Of a stretch of DNA of 64,000 nt, positions 40,636 to 51,481 are shown piece by piece; positions within the stretch are counted from its first letter, which is position 1, and the number at the start of each line of letters is the position of its first letter. The stretch lies in the NCBI GenBank assembly GCA_039881045.1, contig JAYWVB010000008.1, positions 558,001 through 622,000 on the forward strand. The letters run 5' to 3'. This DNA comes from Chaetomium olivaceum. Lineage: Eukaryota; Ascomycota; Sordariomycetes; Sordariales; Chaetomiaceae. The notes beneath the pieces are model-generated. The model did not search any database, was not told the origin of the DNA, and saw only the letters and a program-made list of their open reading frames with translations. The position numbers were made by a program, and so were the translations under genes.

Positions 40636-42868
40636 ATGCACCAGCTGCAGCAGCGCGCCGCAGCAGCTTTGGCTGCGAGGCCGCTCGCTCGGTCCATGCT
40701 TATGCTTGTCCCCAGAGCTAGCCCGCTTTCCCCGGGCGGCATCGCTGGGGCTGTGGTCGGGTCGGTTGTCGGCGCCCTCCTCATCGCGTTCTGTGTCTTC
40801 CCCTTCGTCATCCGCGCCAGACGCCGACGACTCGCCCGCCATGACGATCCCGGCTTGGCCGAGATGGGCCAGGGTCCCGGAGGCCCCATCTTCAACAACC
40901 CTCAAGATGTAGATGACAACTCCTACAAAAGGTACTCGGGTTCCGGCCCCGAGACCGCCACCGCCCATGACGCCCCGCAACCCACGGACCCAGGTCACAA
41001 ACCTCAGTCGACCCTACCCCAAGGCGTCAACGTCGAGCACGGCCTACCATCACCCGTCTCGTCACCCACGTCGCCCACTGATCCGTCGTCCCACGCCGAC
41101 GACCAGGCAGTCTCGCCTCTGACAGCTGCCGCGCCCACTCATCACCCGCCGGCCGAGCCCTCCTCCAAGGGATCCAGGGCCACCGTCGACCGTGAGAGCA
41201 CTCGCCAAGTCAGTGTTAGTGACTCGTATGGGCCACCAAGCCGCGAGCTCACCAACATCACTGCTATTGGCATCACCGAAGAGCCCGAGTCCTTCGAGCG
41301 CCCTTCTGGCTCGTCCGAGCACAGTCACTTCCCTCACCTCAGAGAGTCTCTCCGTGGACTGATCCACGGCCGCCGTCGCTCTTCCCACCAGCGCCGGGAC
41401 AGCAAGCGGTCTACTCAAGCTGGCACCGACGGAGCACGTTCGCCGTCCGTCATCACCAGCGACCTTCTCCCACAGCCCGAACCCGAGCAGACAATAGCCG
41501 GCTTTGAGATCGACATAGAGACTCCAGGCTTGGCTTGGGACTACTACCACGACCCGACCTTGGGCATTGAACTGTCCGATACGTACCCGCAATCCACACC
41601 GACCGCAACCTCTACCAGCATAGTACCACCTGCGCCTGTGCCAACTTCGGCCCCAGCGAATCCCATCTTTCCCGTCAACCAAGCTGCTGTGGCGGGAGCA
41701 GACAGCATCTCACCCGACAGTGATACGACAGTCTCGCCTGGCATCTTCAGCAGGCAAAACACTTTCCTGCAGGGCAGGAGATTCCCCGGACCCCTACAGC
41801 GCACCGATAGCTTACCACCTCCGGCCATTGTGTCCGACCTTCCCAGCCCGCCCCTTCAATATAGCTTTGCCGGGCCAAGCGGTAATCCGATGGAGATGAT
41901 GAAGCCGACCAACCCCGCCGAGAGTGCATGGATGCTAGAGCACGAGATGCGCATGATTCAGAACTCGCCCCCGCCGCCAGCACCTGAGCCCATCCCCTAC
42001 ATCTCAATGCCAGTAGAGGAGATGGCTGGCCAGATGTTCGACAACGACCTCAAAGCCCAGTTCCAAGCGCAGTACCAGGTTACTTATCAATCACCATATC
42101 AGTCACCCCCGCCCACCATCTCTGAGAATGGGTTTCAGGTTCATGAGGAGTCAATGGGCTACTACAACAACAACTTGGAGACCCCCGATTACTCGACACC
42201 ACCGCCCTCCCACGGACCGTCGACCGAGAACACGCCAGAGACGAGGTTAACGCCCTACACGAACTCTCCCTCTCCGCCGGCCGAGCTTGAGCCTACCATG
42301 AATGGCCACCTGATGCCGTCACCGGGCCTTTCCGCCGGCCCGTCGCCGACACCAGGCCTCTCACCGTCGCCAGGTCCGTCTCCGGGATTGTCGCCAATGC
42401 CATCCCCAGGTCCCTCCACGGGGACGTCTCCAGGCCGCTCACCGGGCCGATCCCCGGGTCGGTCCCCGGGTAGGACTCCCGTTGGGCCCCCTTACGTCTG
42501 CTCCTGCGGCGTCGTCAAGAACTCGCTTCATCAGTTCAAGTAAGTGTGATTTTTCACCTTCCTTCCAGAGCAAAACTAACAACTGTTGCAGTCACCACAA
42601 ACGCTATCATGAACGGCCGTGCACATGCGAGCACGAAGGGTGTGGACGGAGCTTTGGCACGATAACGCATCTGAAACGGCACATCAACGACAAGCACACG
42701 AAGACCCGCAAATTCTACTGCACCCAGCCCGGATGCGACTACTCGAGGCAGGGCACAAAGTCGTTCCCCAGGAAGGATAACTGGAAGAGGCACATGCTGA
42801 AGAAGCACTCCATCGACCCACAAAATATTACCGACGAAGATGATCTAGGCGATACCACGATGGACTAG
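40636..42868 (+). CDS. C2H2 zinc-finger protein with an N-terminal membrane segment
   Basis: Two exons, 40636-42539 and 42592-42868, separated by a 52-nt intron (GTAAGT to TTGCAG, branch ACTAAC, phase 2). The product is 726 residues. Residues about 34-59 form a strongly hydrophobic, Gly/Val-rich helix (GGIAGAVVGSVVGALLIAF, then CVFPFVI) followed by a basic stop-transfer stretch (RARRRRLARH). The middle 500 residues are Pro/Ser/Thr-rich and probably disordered, with an SPGR repeat at about 595-615. Zinc fingers start just before the intron (YVCSCG, then HHKRYHERP), followed by CEHEGCGRSFGTITHLKRH and a last finger CTQPGCDYSRQ to KRHMLKKH, then an acidic tail. The fingers suggest DNA binding; the membrane segment suggests tethering and regulated release. 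The frame is unbroken and the start is the first ATG in frame. Confidence 0.8.
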
Positions 42869-43589
42869 CCCTACATGGCCAAAATCGACTGGGTGTGACA
42901 CAAGGCGAAGGCGGTATTGTTATAGCTCGCCCTTCATTCATTCATTCATTTCGGAAGGTCCTGGCGTTGGAACCGGAGCATTGCCCGCGCATCTTACCCC
43001 ACAAACACGGGGTAGAATAGGACGGGGTTCGGGCGGGCACCGATGGGATACTGCTTGCTGCGGCATACAGATCGCCACAGTGCAAGAGACGGTTCTAAAA
43101 CAGGCTCGGGACTGGGCCTCGGGCGGGATTGTACAGCACGCCTGATGGCTGCGGGAGGGTTCGGTCGCCGATGATAAAAACAACGGCAGGGCGTTATTCG
43201 GAGGGCACATTCATGGGCGGGAGTTTGCGTGTATGGGTGTATATCTATTGTTATTTCTTCTGCCCTTTGGGATAGCTTTCGAGCGTTATCTGCTCTTGCA
43301 GATGTTAGGGGAACTGTCTTGAGCAATCTAAACTTGCATCACCCCATTGAGTCTTGACCGTGGCTTGGCCTGCTTATGCAGCAGGTGAAAGTGAATTATG
43401 TCCCAGCAAAACCGAGGTAGATGGGCACCCATCCACGGGACGAGGGTGAGAGGCCATCTAGCTAATACGCCTGACTCGTTCCCACACCACCCACTGTCCT
43501 CTCAATCATCACAAAATAAGGTATTAACCCCTTCGCAGAGCGCAACCAACCCCAATCCCAATCCCAACCCCCCAAACACCAGATTCTCA
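42869..43589. other. Intergenic between convergent genes
   Basis: 720 bp between the ends of the zinc-finger gene and RRP40. (CATT)n microrepeat (TTCATTCATTCATTTCG) at about 42934-42951, probably in the 3' UTR. No gene seen; a frame on the + strand from 43398 is antisense to RRP40. Confidence 0.35.
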
Positions 43590-44491
43590 TCACCTCATCT
43601 CCCTCACCAACTTCTTCACCAGCCTTCTCTGCCCTTCCAACCCCAACCCCCCGCGATCCGTCTCCTGCAGCGCCCTCCCCACCAGCACCACCGTCCGCGC
43701 GCTCTCACTGCCTACCCACACCCGCCCATTCCTCCCCACCGCCGTCTCAAACGCCAACCCCCCGCCCTCCTCCCCAGCCAACATCTCCAGCACGCCCACC
43801 CCACCTTCCTCCCTACTCCTCGCCATCAACAACCGCCGCGCAAAACCCAAGCTCACATCAAACGCACACCCGCCCCTCCCATTCCCATTCCCACTCCCCC
43901 CATTCCCCCCCGCCGCCCGCCGCCGAAGAAGAGGAAGAGGAGGCGAGATTCCCCACCGGCCCCAGCCCGTCCGCTTTCCCCGTCGCGCTGCTCACGCACT
44001 CGAGCTCCGCGTCCATGTGCTTGTTGGCGAGGGCCACGCGCGCATAGACGAGCTGGCCCGGCTGCAGCACCGGGCGGGTCTTCTTGGTGGCGCCCTCGAA
44101 GGCCAGGTGCGGCAGGGTGGCGGGCGCGGTGTGCGGGGACAGCAGGCACAGGTAGGCGTCGGTGGTGGAGCGCAGGATTTGCGCGAGGATGAGGTCGTTC
44201 GCGGTGGGGATGTACTTTTGGGGGGGGGGGGGTTGGGTTAGTTGTATTTGTTCATTCAGGGGGAGGGGGTGAGAGTGAAAAGGGGGGACCTACGCGGTTG
44301 GAGTTGTACTCTATCCACATGGAGTTCTTGGCCGGGTTGGTTATGAGCTGCCCGGCTACTGTTGGCACGATGTCGGTGGGCGGAATGTGTCGGAGGCCGG
44401 GGCCTAGGCGGAGAGGTTTCTCGGGATGCGAGGGGATCAGCGAGGGGTCAATTGTCTCCCCGGGGAGGACGATCGGGTTGCCGGTCGCCAT
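43590..44491 (-). CDS. RRP40: RNA exosome subunit Rrp40 (one extra base in a C7 run)
   Basis: Exons 44491-44294 and 44214-43590, intron 44293-44215 (79 nt, GTAGGT to AAAAG, phase 0). Exon 1 encodes the conserved N-terminal part (VLPGETIDPSLIPSHPEKPL, GPGLRHIP). Exon 2 starts YIPTANDLILAQILRSTTDA (S1-like domain), continues LQPGQLVYARVALANKHMD and, after a frame break, SLGFARRLLMA and a KH-like C-terminus. Rrp40 is a cap subunit of the nuclear and cytoplasmic exosome that threads RNA towards the catalytic subunits. The break is a run of seven C at 43905-43911 (plus strand): with six, the Gly-rich linker reads on smoothly into CAFDVSLGF. Corrected length is about 273 residues. Because the gene is essential in yeast, a read or assembly error is the most likely reason. 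Confidence 0.85.
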
Positions 44492-44993
44492 GGTCGGTGG
44501 TCGCTTTGTCCGGGTTGTTTGTCGCGGGAGGTACTCGGTATGGTGGTGGTGATGTTTTGGTGTAGATCGATCTGATTTGATTGTTCTAGATTTGGAGATA
44601 GCCTTGTTTGTTCTGCAGATGGCACCTCAGTTTGGCAGCCTTGGTGGGGCTGGAGGGATGTGCCAAGCCCAACGAAAATAACACTCAGATACAAGAGACT
44701 GAAAAGAGTTGGGCTGCAAAATAGCATGTGGATGGTGTAATTACTCCGAAATACATGCTCGGGTATCGTCCAGGTTTTCAGTTTGGCACCTCACAGAACA
44801 TCAGCGGGGCAGCTCCGCCCAATTGCAGGGATTTAAATTTTAGGTCAACTAGGAATTTTTTGGAACCCCCACCACGAAACGGCGAACTTTTGGTGAGAGA
44901 CGAAGTTACAGCCCAGCCCTCCTTCACTCCGACTTCACCCCTTCACTCACCAACCCCGACTCCCTAAACCCTATCTACCCACCCGCCAGCAAT
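44492..44993. promoter_or_regulatory. Divergent promoter region RRP40 / SSZ1
   Basis: 502 bp between the two start codons. It contains AT-rich segments (GGGATTTAAATTTTAGG at about 44829-44845) and a CT-rich leader with CCACCCGCCAGCAAT before the SSZ1 ATG. No specific element was identified with confidence. Confidence 0.4.
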
Positions 44994-46802
44994 ATGAGCG
45001 ACACTGGGGCTAAGGCTGGCCCGGAGCCAAGCGAGCGCACCGTCATCGGCATCACCTTTGGCAACTCCAACAGCTCTATCGCCTACTTGGTTGACGACAA
45101 GGCCGAGGTCATTGCGAACGAGGATGGAGGTAAGGGGATCTTGACCTGCCACGAGCCTAGTGGCTGCACGTATGATTGCTAACCCCCTACTCTCTTAGAT
45201 CGCCAGATCCCGACCATCCTGTCGTACGTCGACGGCGAAGAGTACTACGGCCAGCAGGCCAAGAACTTCCTCGTGAGGAACTCGGAGAACACAGTCGCCT
45301 ACTTCCGTGACTTCCTCGGGAAAGAGTTCAAGTCGATCGACCCTACCCACAACCACGCCTCGCCCACCCCCAAGAATCTGGCGAGACCGTCTCCTTCACA
45401 ATCAAGGACAAGGCTGGCGAGGAGGATCCTGCTTCGACCCTGTCCATCTCCGAGATTGCCACCCCGCTACCTCCGCCGCCTCGTCGGTTCTGCCTCTGAG
45501 TACCTCGGGAAAAAGGTCACGTCGGCCGTCATCACCGTCCCTACCAACTTCAACGACAAGCAAAAGGCTGCCCTCGTCGCTGCCGCCGCCGCCGCCGACC
45601 TCGAGGTCCTCCAGCTCATCAGCGAGCCCATCGCTGCGGCTCTCGCCTACGATGCGCGCCCGGAGGCCAAGATTCAGGACAAGATCGTTGTGGTTGCGGA
45701 CCTGGGCGGCACACGGTCAGACGTCGCCATCGTCGCAAGCCGCGGCGGCATGTACACTGTCCTGGCCACGGTTCACGACTACGAGTTTGCCGGTGTTGCC
45801 CTCGACAAGGTGCTCATGGACCACTTTGCCAAGGAGTTCCTGAAGAAGAACTCTGGCGCCAAGGACCCGCGCGAGAACGCCAGGAGTCTGGCCAAGCTGA
45901 GGCTCGAGTCCGAGTCCACCAAGCGGGCGCTCAGCCTGGGCGCCAACGCTAGCTTCAGCATTGAGAGTCTGTCGGACGGCATCGACTTTGCCAGCACCAT
46001 CAACCGCCTGCGCTACGAGACCATCGCGAGGACCGTATTTGAGGGTATCAACCGGCTGGTGGAGTCAGCGGTTAAGAAGGCCGGCCTGGATGTGCTGGAT
46101 GTGGACGAGGTGATCCTGTCCGGTGGCACCTCGCACACCCCGCGTATCGCTTCCAACCTCAGCAACATCTTCCCCCAGAGCACGAGGATATTGTCGCCTT
46201 CGACCGAGGTGACGGCCCTCAACCCCTCCGAGGCCGAGGCCCGTGGCGCCGCCCTGCAGGCGAGCCTGATCCAGGACTACGAGGCCGAGGACATCGAGCA
46301 GTCGACTCACGCCGCCGTCACCACGGTGCCCCACGTCGCCAACGCCATCGGTGTCATCTCGGTGAACGAGGCTGGTGAGGAGGTGTTCGTCCCCATCGTG
46401 CCCCCCGAAACGGCCGTCCCTGCACGCCGCACGGTGCACGTGTCCGCACCCAAGGGCGGCGACGTCTTGGTCAAGGTTGTCGAAGGCAACACACATATCA
46501 AGGTGACCCAGCCCGAGCCTAAGGCCAAGGAGAACGGCGACTCCAAGGCGGCCAAGGTCGAGGATGCAGATGACAGCGACGAGGATGACAGCGATTTCTC
46601 GGAGGATGAGGAGGAGGAGGAGGAGAAGCGCGAGAAGGTCTGGAAGATCGGGTCCACCCTCGCCGAAGCCGGTGTGAAGGATGTCAAGAAGGGTGGCAAG
46701 GTGGAGGTCTCGATCACTGTGAACTCGGATCTGTCGGTTATCGTAACAGCGCGGGAGGTGGGCGGCAAGGGCGGCGTCCGCGGGACACTGACGAGTGCTT
46801 AG
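44994..46802 (+). CDS. SSZ1: Hsp70-like Ssz1 of the ribosome-associated complex (compensating frame slips)
   Basis: Exon 1 44994-45129 and exon 2 45199-46802 (intron 69 nt, GTAAGG to TTAG, phase 1); about 579 residues. Hsp70 landmarks are VIGITFGNSNSSIAYLVDD (phosphate-1-like loop, diverged), IPTILSYVDGEEYYGQQAKN, LQLISEPIAAALAY, VVADLGGTRSDVAIV and VILSGGTSHTPRIASNLS. The short C-terminal domain and acidic DDSDEDDSDFSEDEEEEEE stretch fit Ssz1 better than canonical Hsp70. Ssz1 partners the J-protein Zuo1 on ribosomes and assists Ssb. One base appears missing at about 45361-45371 (run CCC-A-CCCCC) and one extra in CCCC at about 45462-45465. Between them 32 codons read out of frame, while the other frame gives ESGETVSFTIKDKAGEEDPA, as expected for the family. 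Confidence 0.9.
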
Positions 46803-47348
46803 ACGGCATTCCTTAGGCAAGGTCGCCACGGCAGCATGTCGGCACATAGACTACGATGAGAGCGCACTGCGGCCCCCCGCTTGGGCGGGGACGCGTGGGC
46901 CATGATGGATGGGCATTATTACGGCTGGTTAATTCGCCTTCTCTGATAGATACTCTACATACACGGCTGATTCCCGCGGCTATCCTTGATCTTGTTATAC
47001 CTTCGTCCTTCTATGCAAACATGACATGGTAGTTACGTTTCTATACTCGGTGCCAGATTCTACCTTTACAAGTAGCCACTTTGCGGATCGGGTTTGGGAA
47101 CAAAATTCGAAGTTCAACAATACATTTGAAAAAATGTCGGTGGAGGTGCAGGGCGACGAACCCTTTCATACTCATTACCAGATTCTTCCTTGGGGGTAGC
47201 TCACATTTGGATTAGACTGGAAAACAAATGCAAGTACATATACACTACATATATGTACATTCTATACAGGAGTCCGTCAAGGAAAAAGTGAAGTAAAGTC
47301 CCACCGCATTCCCACCTCGTCTCTTTGCGTTTTGCCCCTTTTCCTCCT
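46803..47348. other. Intergenic between convergent genes
   Basis: About 545 bp: 3' flanks of SSZ1 and the first RING gene. A TACATATACACTACATATATGTAC-like AT-rich patch lies at about 47233-47257. No gene seen. Confidence 0.3.
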
Positions 47349-49056
47349 TTACTCATCATATCCTTCCCTTAGGTCCCCTGCTTGATATGCAAGAGGGGGC
47401 CTTGCGCGGACACGCGCAGCGCGGGTTGGATCTCTCGAGCACCGGTCGCACTTGTCCGGGATCTTATCCTCGCCCCTAAAAGTGTCATCGTTTAGCGTTG
47501 GCGGCACATCATCCATCCACAAGTCATCAACGTAGCTGTAGTACCAGCCCCAGTGCGATCGGTAAGCCTGGCTCGCCTCCGGGTCGTCTAAGCTCCGTGG
47601 CATGCGATAGGCAGGGATGTGGCACCCACACCCGGGATGGCAGAGCTCCAGGCGCAGACTGGGCAGGTGATAGGCGGGTAGCGTCTTTCTTGCTCGAGCA
47701 AGACAGGATCCACATCTTCGATGTGATGCCTCACCCGCCGCTCCCAGCAAGGCCGGCAGACCATGTGCCCGCATTTTAGCACGGCACCCGCGGCGAGATC
47801 CGGTAGGTCTTCGCGGTCTTCGGCTTCGCGGGTCGGTAGATGGGCACGAAGCGAATAGAGAGCTGCGCGTCCAAGCAGATGGGACACCGTGCGAAGGGCG
47901 GCTTCCTACCGCCGAAATAACCATTCATGTCGTTCCTCAGCACGTCGAAGTACTCCGCTTCGTCCCGCTCCTCGCCGAACCACGTCGCAAACGGTGGCGC
48001 GCCCATCGGCCTGTGCGCTTCATCATCCGTACGCACGAGTTCGCGCCGCACACTCCTCGTGTAGTCGTCCATGGGTTCCCAGTGATCTAGATCATATGGG
48101 TTTCCCAGTTCTTCGGGTACCTCCTCCTCCTCCTCCTCTTCTCCCTCGCCATCCTCCTCGTCGTTCTCCTCTTCATCCTCCCAATGATAACGATGATGAA
48201 GAAGATAGCGAATATCCTCTTCATCACAACCACCACCACTGTTCTCATCCCCACCATCACCCCCCTGAACATAACCATCCCCCATCTCATCATCTCCCTG
48301 CCCCTTTTCCTCCTCTCCCTCACCATCCTCCTCGTCGTTCTCCTCTTCGTCCTCCCAATGATAACGATGATGAAGAAGATAGAATTCTCAACACAATTTC
48401 TTCTCATCCCCACCATCACCCCCCTGAACATGAACATCCCCCATCTCATCATCCCCCTGCCCCTTTTCCTCCTCCACCTCACCTCCTCCACCTCCTTCTC
48501 CTTCACCTTCACCTCCTCCACCTCCACCTTCTCTTCTCCACCACATCCATCACATCCACATCCACATCCATCGCAGCCACCGACAGCCCGCCATCCGCCT
48601 TCACCTTCTTCGCAGCCCTCCTCCAATCCTCCGCGTCGTCCTCCGCCACATCAAACGGATCCACCCCGTGCCTCTTCAAAAAGCTCGGCGACGGCTGGTC
48701 CGGGCTGTAAAGCTCTATTTTGATCGTCTCTGGATCAAGCAGCGCTGGGTTAACAGCGTACTTAGCGTTGCCTCCGTCTTCGTCCGCTGATTGCTGACCG
48801 TGAGCATGGGCATGGCGGGCAGGATGGGCATGGTGGGCAGGGTGGGCATGGTGGGCAGGGTGGGCATGGTGGACATGGGCTGCTGCTGATCGGTAGGGGT
48901 AGTAGTAATAGGAGGAGCCTGCGGCCGCGGCTTGGGGGGTGTCGTCCTCGGCGACGTCGAGCGGGTCGACGCCGTGCGGGGCGAGGAAGGCTAGGTCGGA
49001 GAGCCGCTGGCTGGAGTCGGAGTCGGAGTCGCTGGGGCTCGGCTTGGGCTGCTCAT
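47349..49056 (-). CDS. RING-type zinc-finger protein, several frame breaks
   Basis: The likely start is the ATG at 49056; adding one C to a nearby CCC run makes it read SPKPSPSDSDSDSS. The protein then goes LAFLAPHGVDPLDVAEDD, a His/Ala/Pro repeat, NPALLDPETIKIELYSPDQP and a second HGVDPFDVAEDD. A long acidic stretch with a tandem duplication follows (48.15-48.45 kb). The RING is CPICLDAQLSIRF, CGHMVCRPCWERR and CPVC, with GCGCHIPAYRMP after it. Apparent breaks lie near 49040, 48520, 48375 (TGA), 47815 and 47655. The cysteine/histidine order is complete, so a ubiquitin-ligase-like role is plausible. The gene is unusually GC- and repeat-rich. Whether 49056-48540 belongs to the same transcript as the RING part is inferred from continuous acidic coding character. 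A paralogue follows at 50055-51481. Confidence 0.5.
48153..48440. repeat. Tandem duplication of about 160-174 bp in acidic coding region
   Basis: CCTCCTCGTCGTTCTCCTCT followed by CCCAATGATAACGATGATGA occurs near 48153 and again near 48327. CCCCACCATCACCCCCCTGAAC occurs near 48250 and 48410. The unit on the minus strand encodes HHRYHWEDEEENDEEDGE and related acidic residues. The two copies differ by a small indel. Confidence 0.7.
48804..48878. repeat. 15-bp tandem repeat (GGGCATGGTGGGCAG)
   Basis: About five imperfect copies. On the minus strand it encodes repeated HAHPAH, a histidine-rich segment of the RING protein. Such runs expand and contract easily. Confidence 0.75.
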
Positions 49057-50054
49057 TGTGGGAAGGGTTTGGTTTGGTTTGGTTTGGTTTGGTTTGGCTT
49101 GATGGGGCTGAGAGGAGTGAGTTGGATGGTGTTGGGTTGGGTTGTTGTGGGTGAATTGGGCGGAGCTGGGTCGGATAGATATGATAGGAAACTAGGCTGT
49201 GGCGAGTTGGGCGAGCCTGGGCTTGGGTGGTCGGTTCGGTGTGCCGATGGTCTGGTTTGTTGTTTTGGATTGACTGCTGAGAATGGGCGAGTTGCTGGTT
49301 TGTATGGAAGTCTTGATGAGCGAGTAGTGAGATGGTAAATTAGGTTTAGACGAGGTGGAGTTGTATGTATGCTTGAGAAGATTGAGGTAGATAGGGTTGC
49401 TGAGCTTTCAGCAGGTGGTTGGTAGAAAGAATTAAGAACGGGGAATTTGTGTACGGCAATTAGTATTTTATATATATGAGATGTGTAGGGCTAAGAAGAT
49501 AGCATGGAAGGAACACTTGACTGTGCGTAGAACAACTGAATATATACGGTGAGGACAAGTGTCCATGCTCATTCTTACAACAGTTTGTTGTTCCATATCG
49601 CTCTTGGAAAGGTAAAGTCAACAAAGAGCATGCACCAATGCTTGCTTGGAGTGAAACCATGCAGAGTCATTTAACATACTACAGGATGGTAGGATAAAGG
49701 AACTTGTGGAAATGAAGAGAGGGGACAGAGAAAGGGCTTTCTAATCCAGCGGGCTAGTTCACTGTAAAAGGAAAACGAAGACGGGGTTTGATCAATCAAT
49801 CTTCCAAACAAGAAACAAGCTACATTATAGCACTAGATACATACAAACGATGTATGTCTAATCTATTGCATGATGATCTCCCATAGCAATCAAAAGCAGT
49901 GAAACAGGGCAAGGTATCCGTCGACTCATCCCCCCTTTGCCTTGCATTCTGCCGCCCCTTGGGGAAGAAACGAACCACGGGCATCTGCATCAGCAGCAGT
50001 CTCATGAGAGGCGTTAGGCCTGAGCAGTAGAAGGTTTTTCGATTGTTATAATTC
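49057..50054. other. Intergenic, with six (GGTTT) copies at its left end
   Basis: Upstream region of the first RING gene and 3' flank of the second. A perfect (GGTTT)6 array lies at 49066-49095, just before the start codon of the minus-strand gene. The rest is AT-richer with no supported gene. Confidence 0.4.
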
Positions 50055-51481
50055 TTAGATTATATTATTTGAGGTAGTTGGTTTGTACTCCTTCACTCTC
50101 GTCATAGTAAACCTGAATATCTTGAGTTTCGAGTGTTTCTTCGCGCAAACCTGTAGGAGAATCATCCGGCACAGCGCCCTGAGGGCATGTACACTTTCCC
50201 ATATACCAGGGTGTGGGAAACTCCTCCCATCTACCATGATAATGTTTCTTCTATATTCCAGAGAGGCTGCTGGGTCCCGTTCGTTAATAGGTAGATACAC
50301 CGGGATAAGTTCGCACCCACACCCGCGGTGTATTAGTTTGATATGGCAAACGGGGCAGAACAGGCACGAGGGGAGCTTCTCTTCCTCTTCTTCCTCTTCT
50401 TCCGAAACCTCGCTCTCGTCCACCTCGTTATTCGGATCATTGGCATATGACACCTCCATATCGTCCTCCTCATTGGGGCTATCCTCTATCTGATCCGCTG
50501 TCTCGCTATCGCCACCATCGGCAATCGAGTTGTGATATTCCTCAACATACTTTGCCCAACAGGCTTGCAAAACATATGACCACACCTCAGAACAACTCCA
50601 GGCTCGAGCCGTCGAATGTCGCTGCGGTAGATCGGCTTGAAAATGGGCAGGCCAAGAATAGACAACTGAGTATCCAGGCAGAGGGAACAGCGGACAAAGG
50701 GAGGGGGGTTCATGTGCGGCTCACCCCTGGCAAAGTCCTCGAGGAACGATTGCACGGTTATGAACTTGGCTGCCTCTATGCGGTGGTTGTGGCACAAGAC
50801 ATCCTTCATGTAAGCCAAATCTCCTTCTAAATCATCGCTGCCCCACTCACTGCCCGCCTCGTCGCCTGCCTCGCTCCAGTCGTATTCCCCGTCATTGTAG
50901 TCGCTATATTGGCTACACACGTCGTCGTCGCTCGCAGCACTGCTACCCTCGCTACTACACTCGCTGCTACCCTCGCTGCTTGTATCGCTAGCACGCCCGC
51001 TGCTCGCCTTTTCGAACATGAAGAGCGGGGAAGAAGAAGATGAAGGAGCCCGTGTCTCCAGCCCATCTCGATCGCCGTGACGCGGATCTCCCATCGTCTT
51101 CAGCCACATCGACGACAGCCCGCCCTTGTCGTGGACGCTCTGCCCGTCCAGCCCAGAGCCGCCATCGCTGCCGCCACCAAGACCCGTACAGCGTCTCTTG
51201 TGCGCGTGCTCCGGCTCGTTGAGATCGCACTGCTCAAACGAGTCCACCAGATCATCCAGCGCCCTCCGCTTGCCATCTGACAGTTCGGTCAAGATTCGGT
51301 TGGCAATCCCCGGTGCCATGGTATTTTGGCTAGCCATCCCCGCCTCCGGCGTCTCGTGGATGACGGGACCTGCTATCTTCCTCGTCCGACCAACAGCCGC
51401 CAGCATCTTCCGGCCAGAAATACGCGCCAGCGGAAGGATTTGGGGGTCCGCCGAGACGGGCGGAGACGGGTAGCGTGCCAT
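50055..51481 (-). CDS. RING-type zinc-finger protein, paralogue of its neighbour (one frame break)
   Basis: The start is the ATG at 51481 (MARYPSPPVSADPQ). A Ser/Asp/Glu-rich region with repeated SSEGSSECSSEGSS precedes the RING: CSLCLDTQLSILGLPIFKPI, then VVLRCGHMFCK, where the frame slips by one base near 50590 (CAAG then CCTGTTGG). The other frame goes on ACWAKYVEEYHNSIADGGDS, a glutamate run, CLFCPVCHIKLIHRGCGCEL and IPVYLPINERD, ending at 50055. The corrected protein is about 475 residues. The cysteine order and the GCGC-x-IP-x-Y sequence after the last pair match the gene at 47349-49056, so the two form a tandem pair on the same strand, probably by duplication. Ubiquitin-ligase activity is inferred from the RING only. 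Confidence 0.6.

Noticed and set aside
43398..44192. Long open frame on the + strand
   Set aside because: It is antisense to RRP40. Its Pro/Arg-rich composition comes from the GC-rich linker and it has no motif.
46065..46847. 260-codon minus-strand frame
   Set aside because: Antisense to SSZ1; His/Leu/Gly-rich composition typical of a shadow of an acidic GC-rich gene.
48087..48723. Open frames on both strands, one with repeated hydrophobic segments
   Set aside because: They are alternative frames of the acidic repeat in the RING gene; the apparent membrane spans arise from the GAT/GAA-rich repeat read in another frame.
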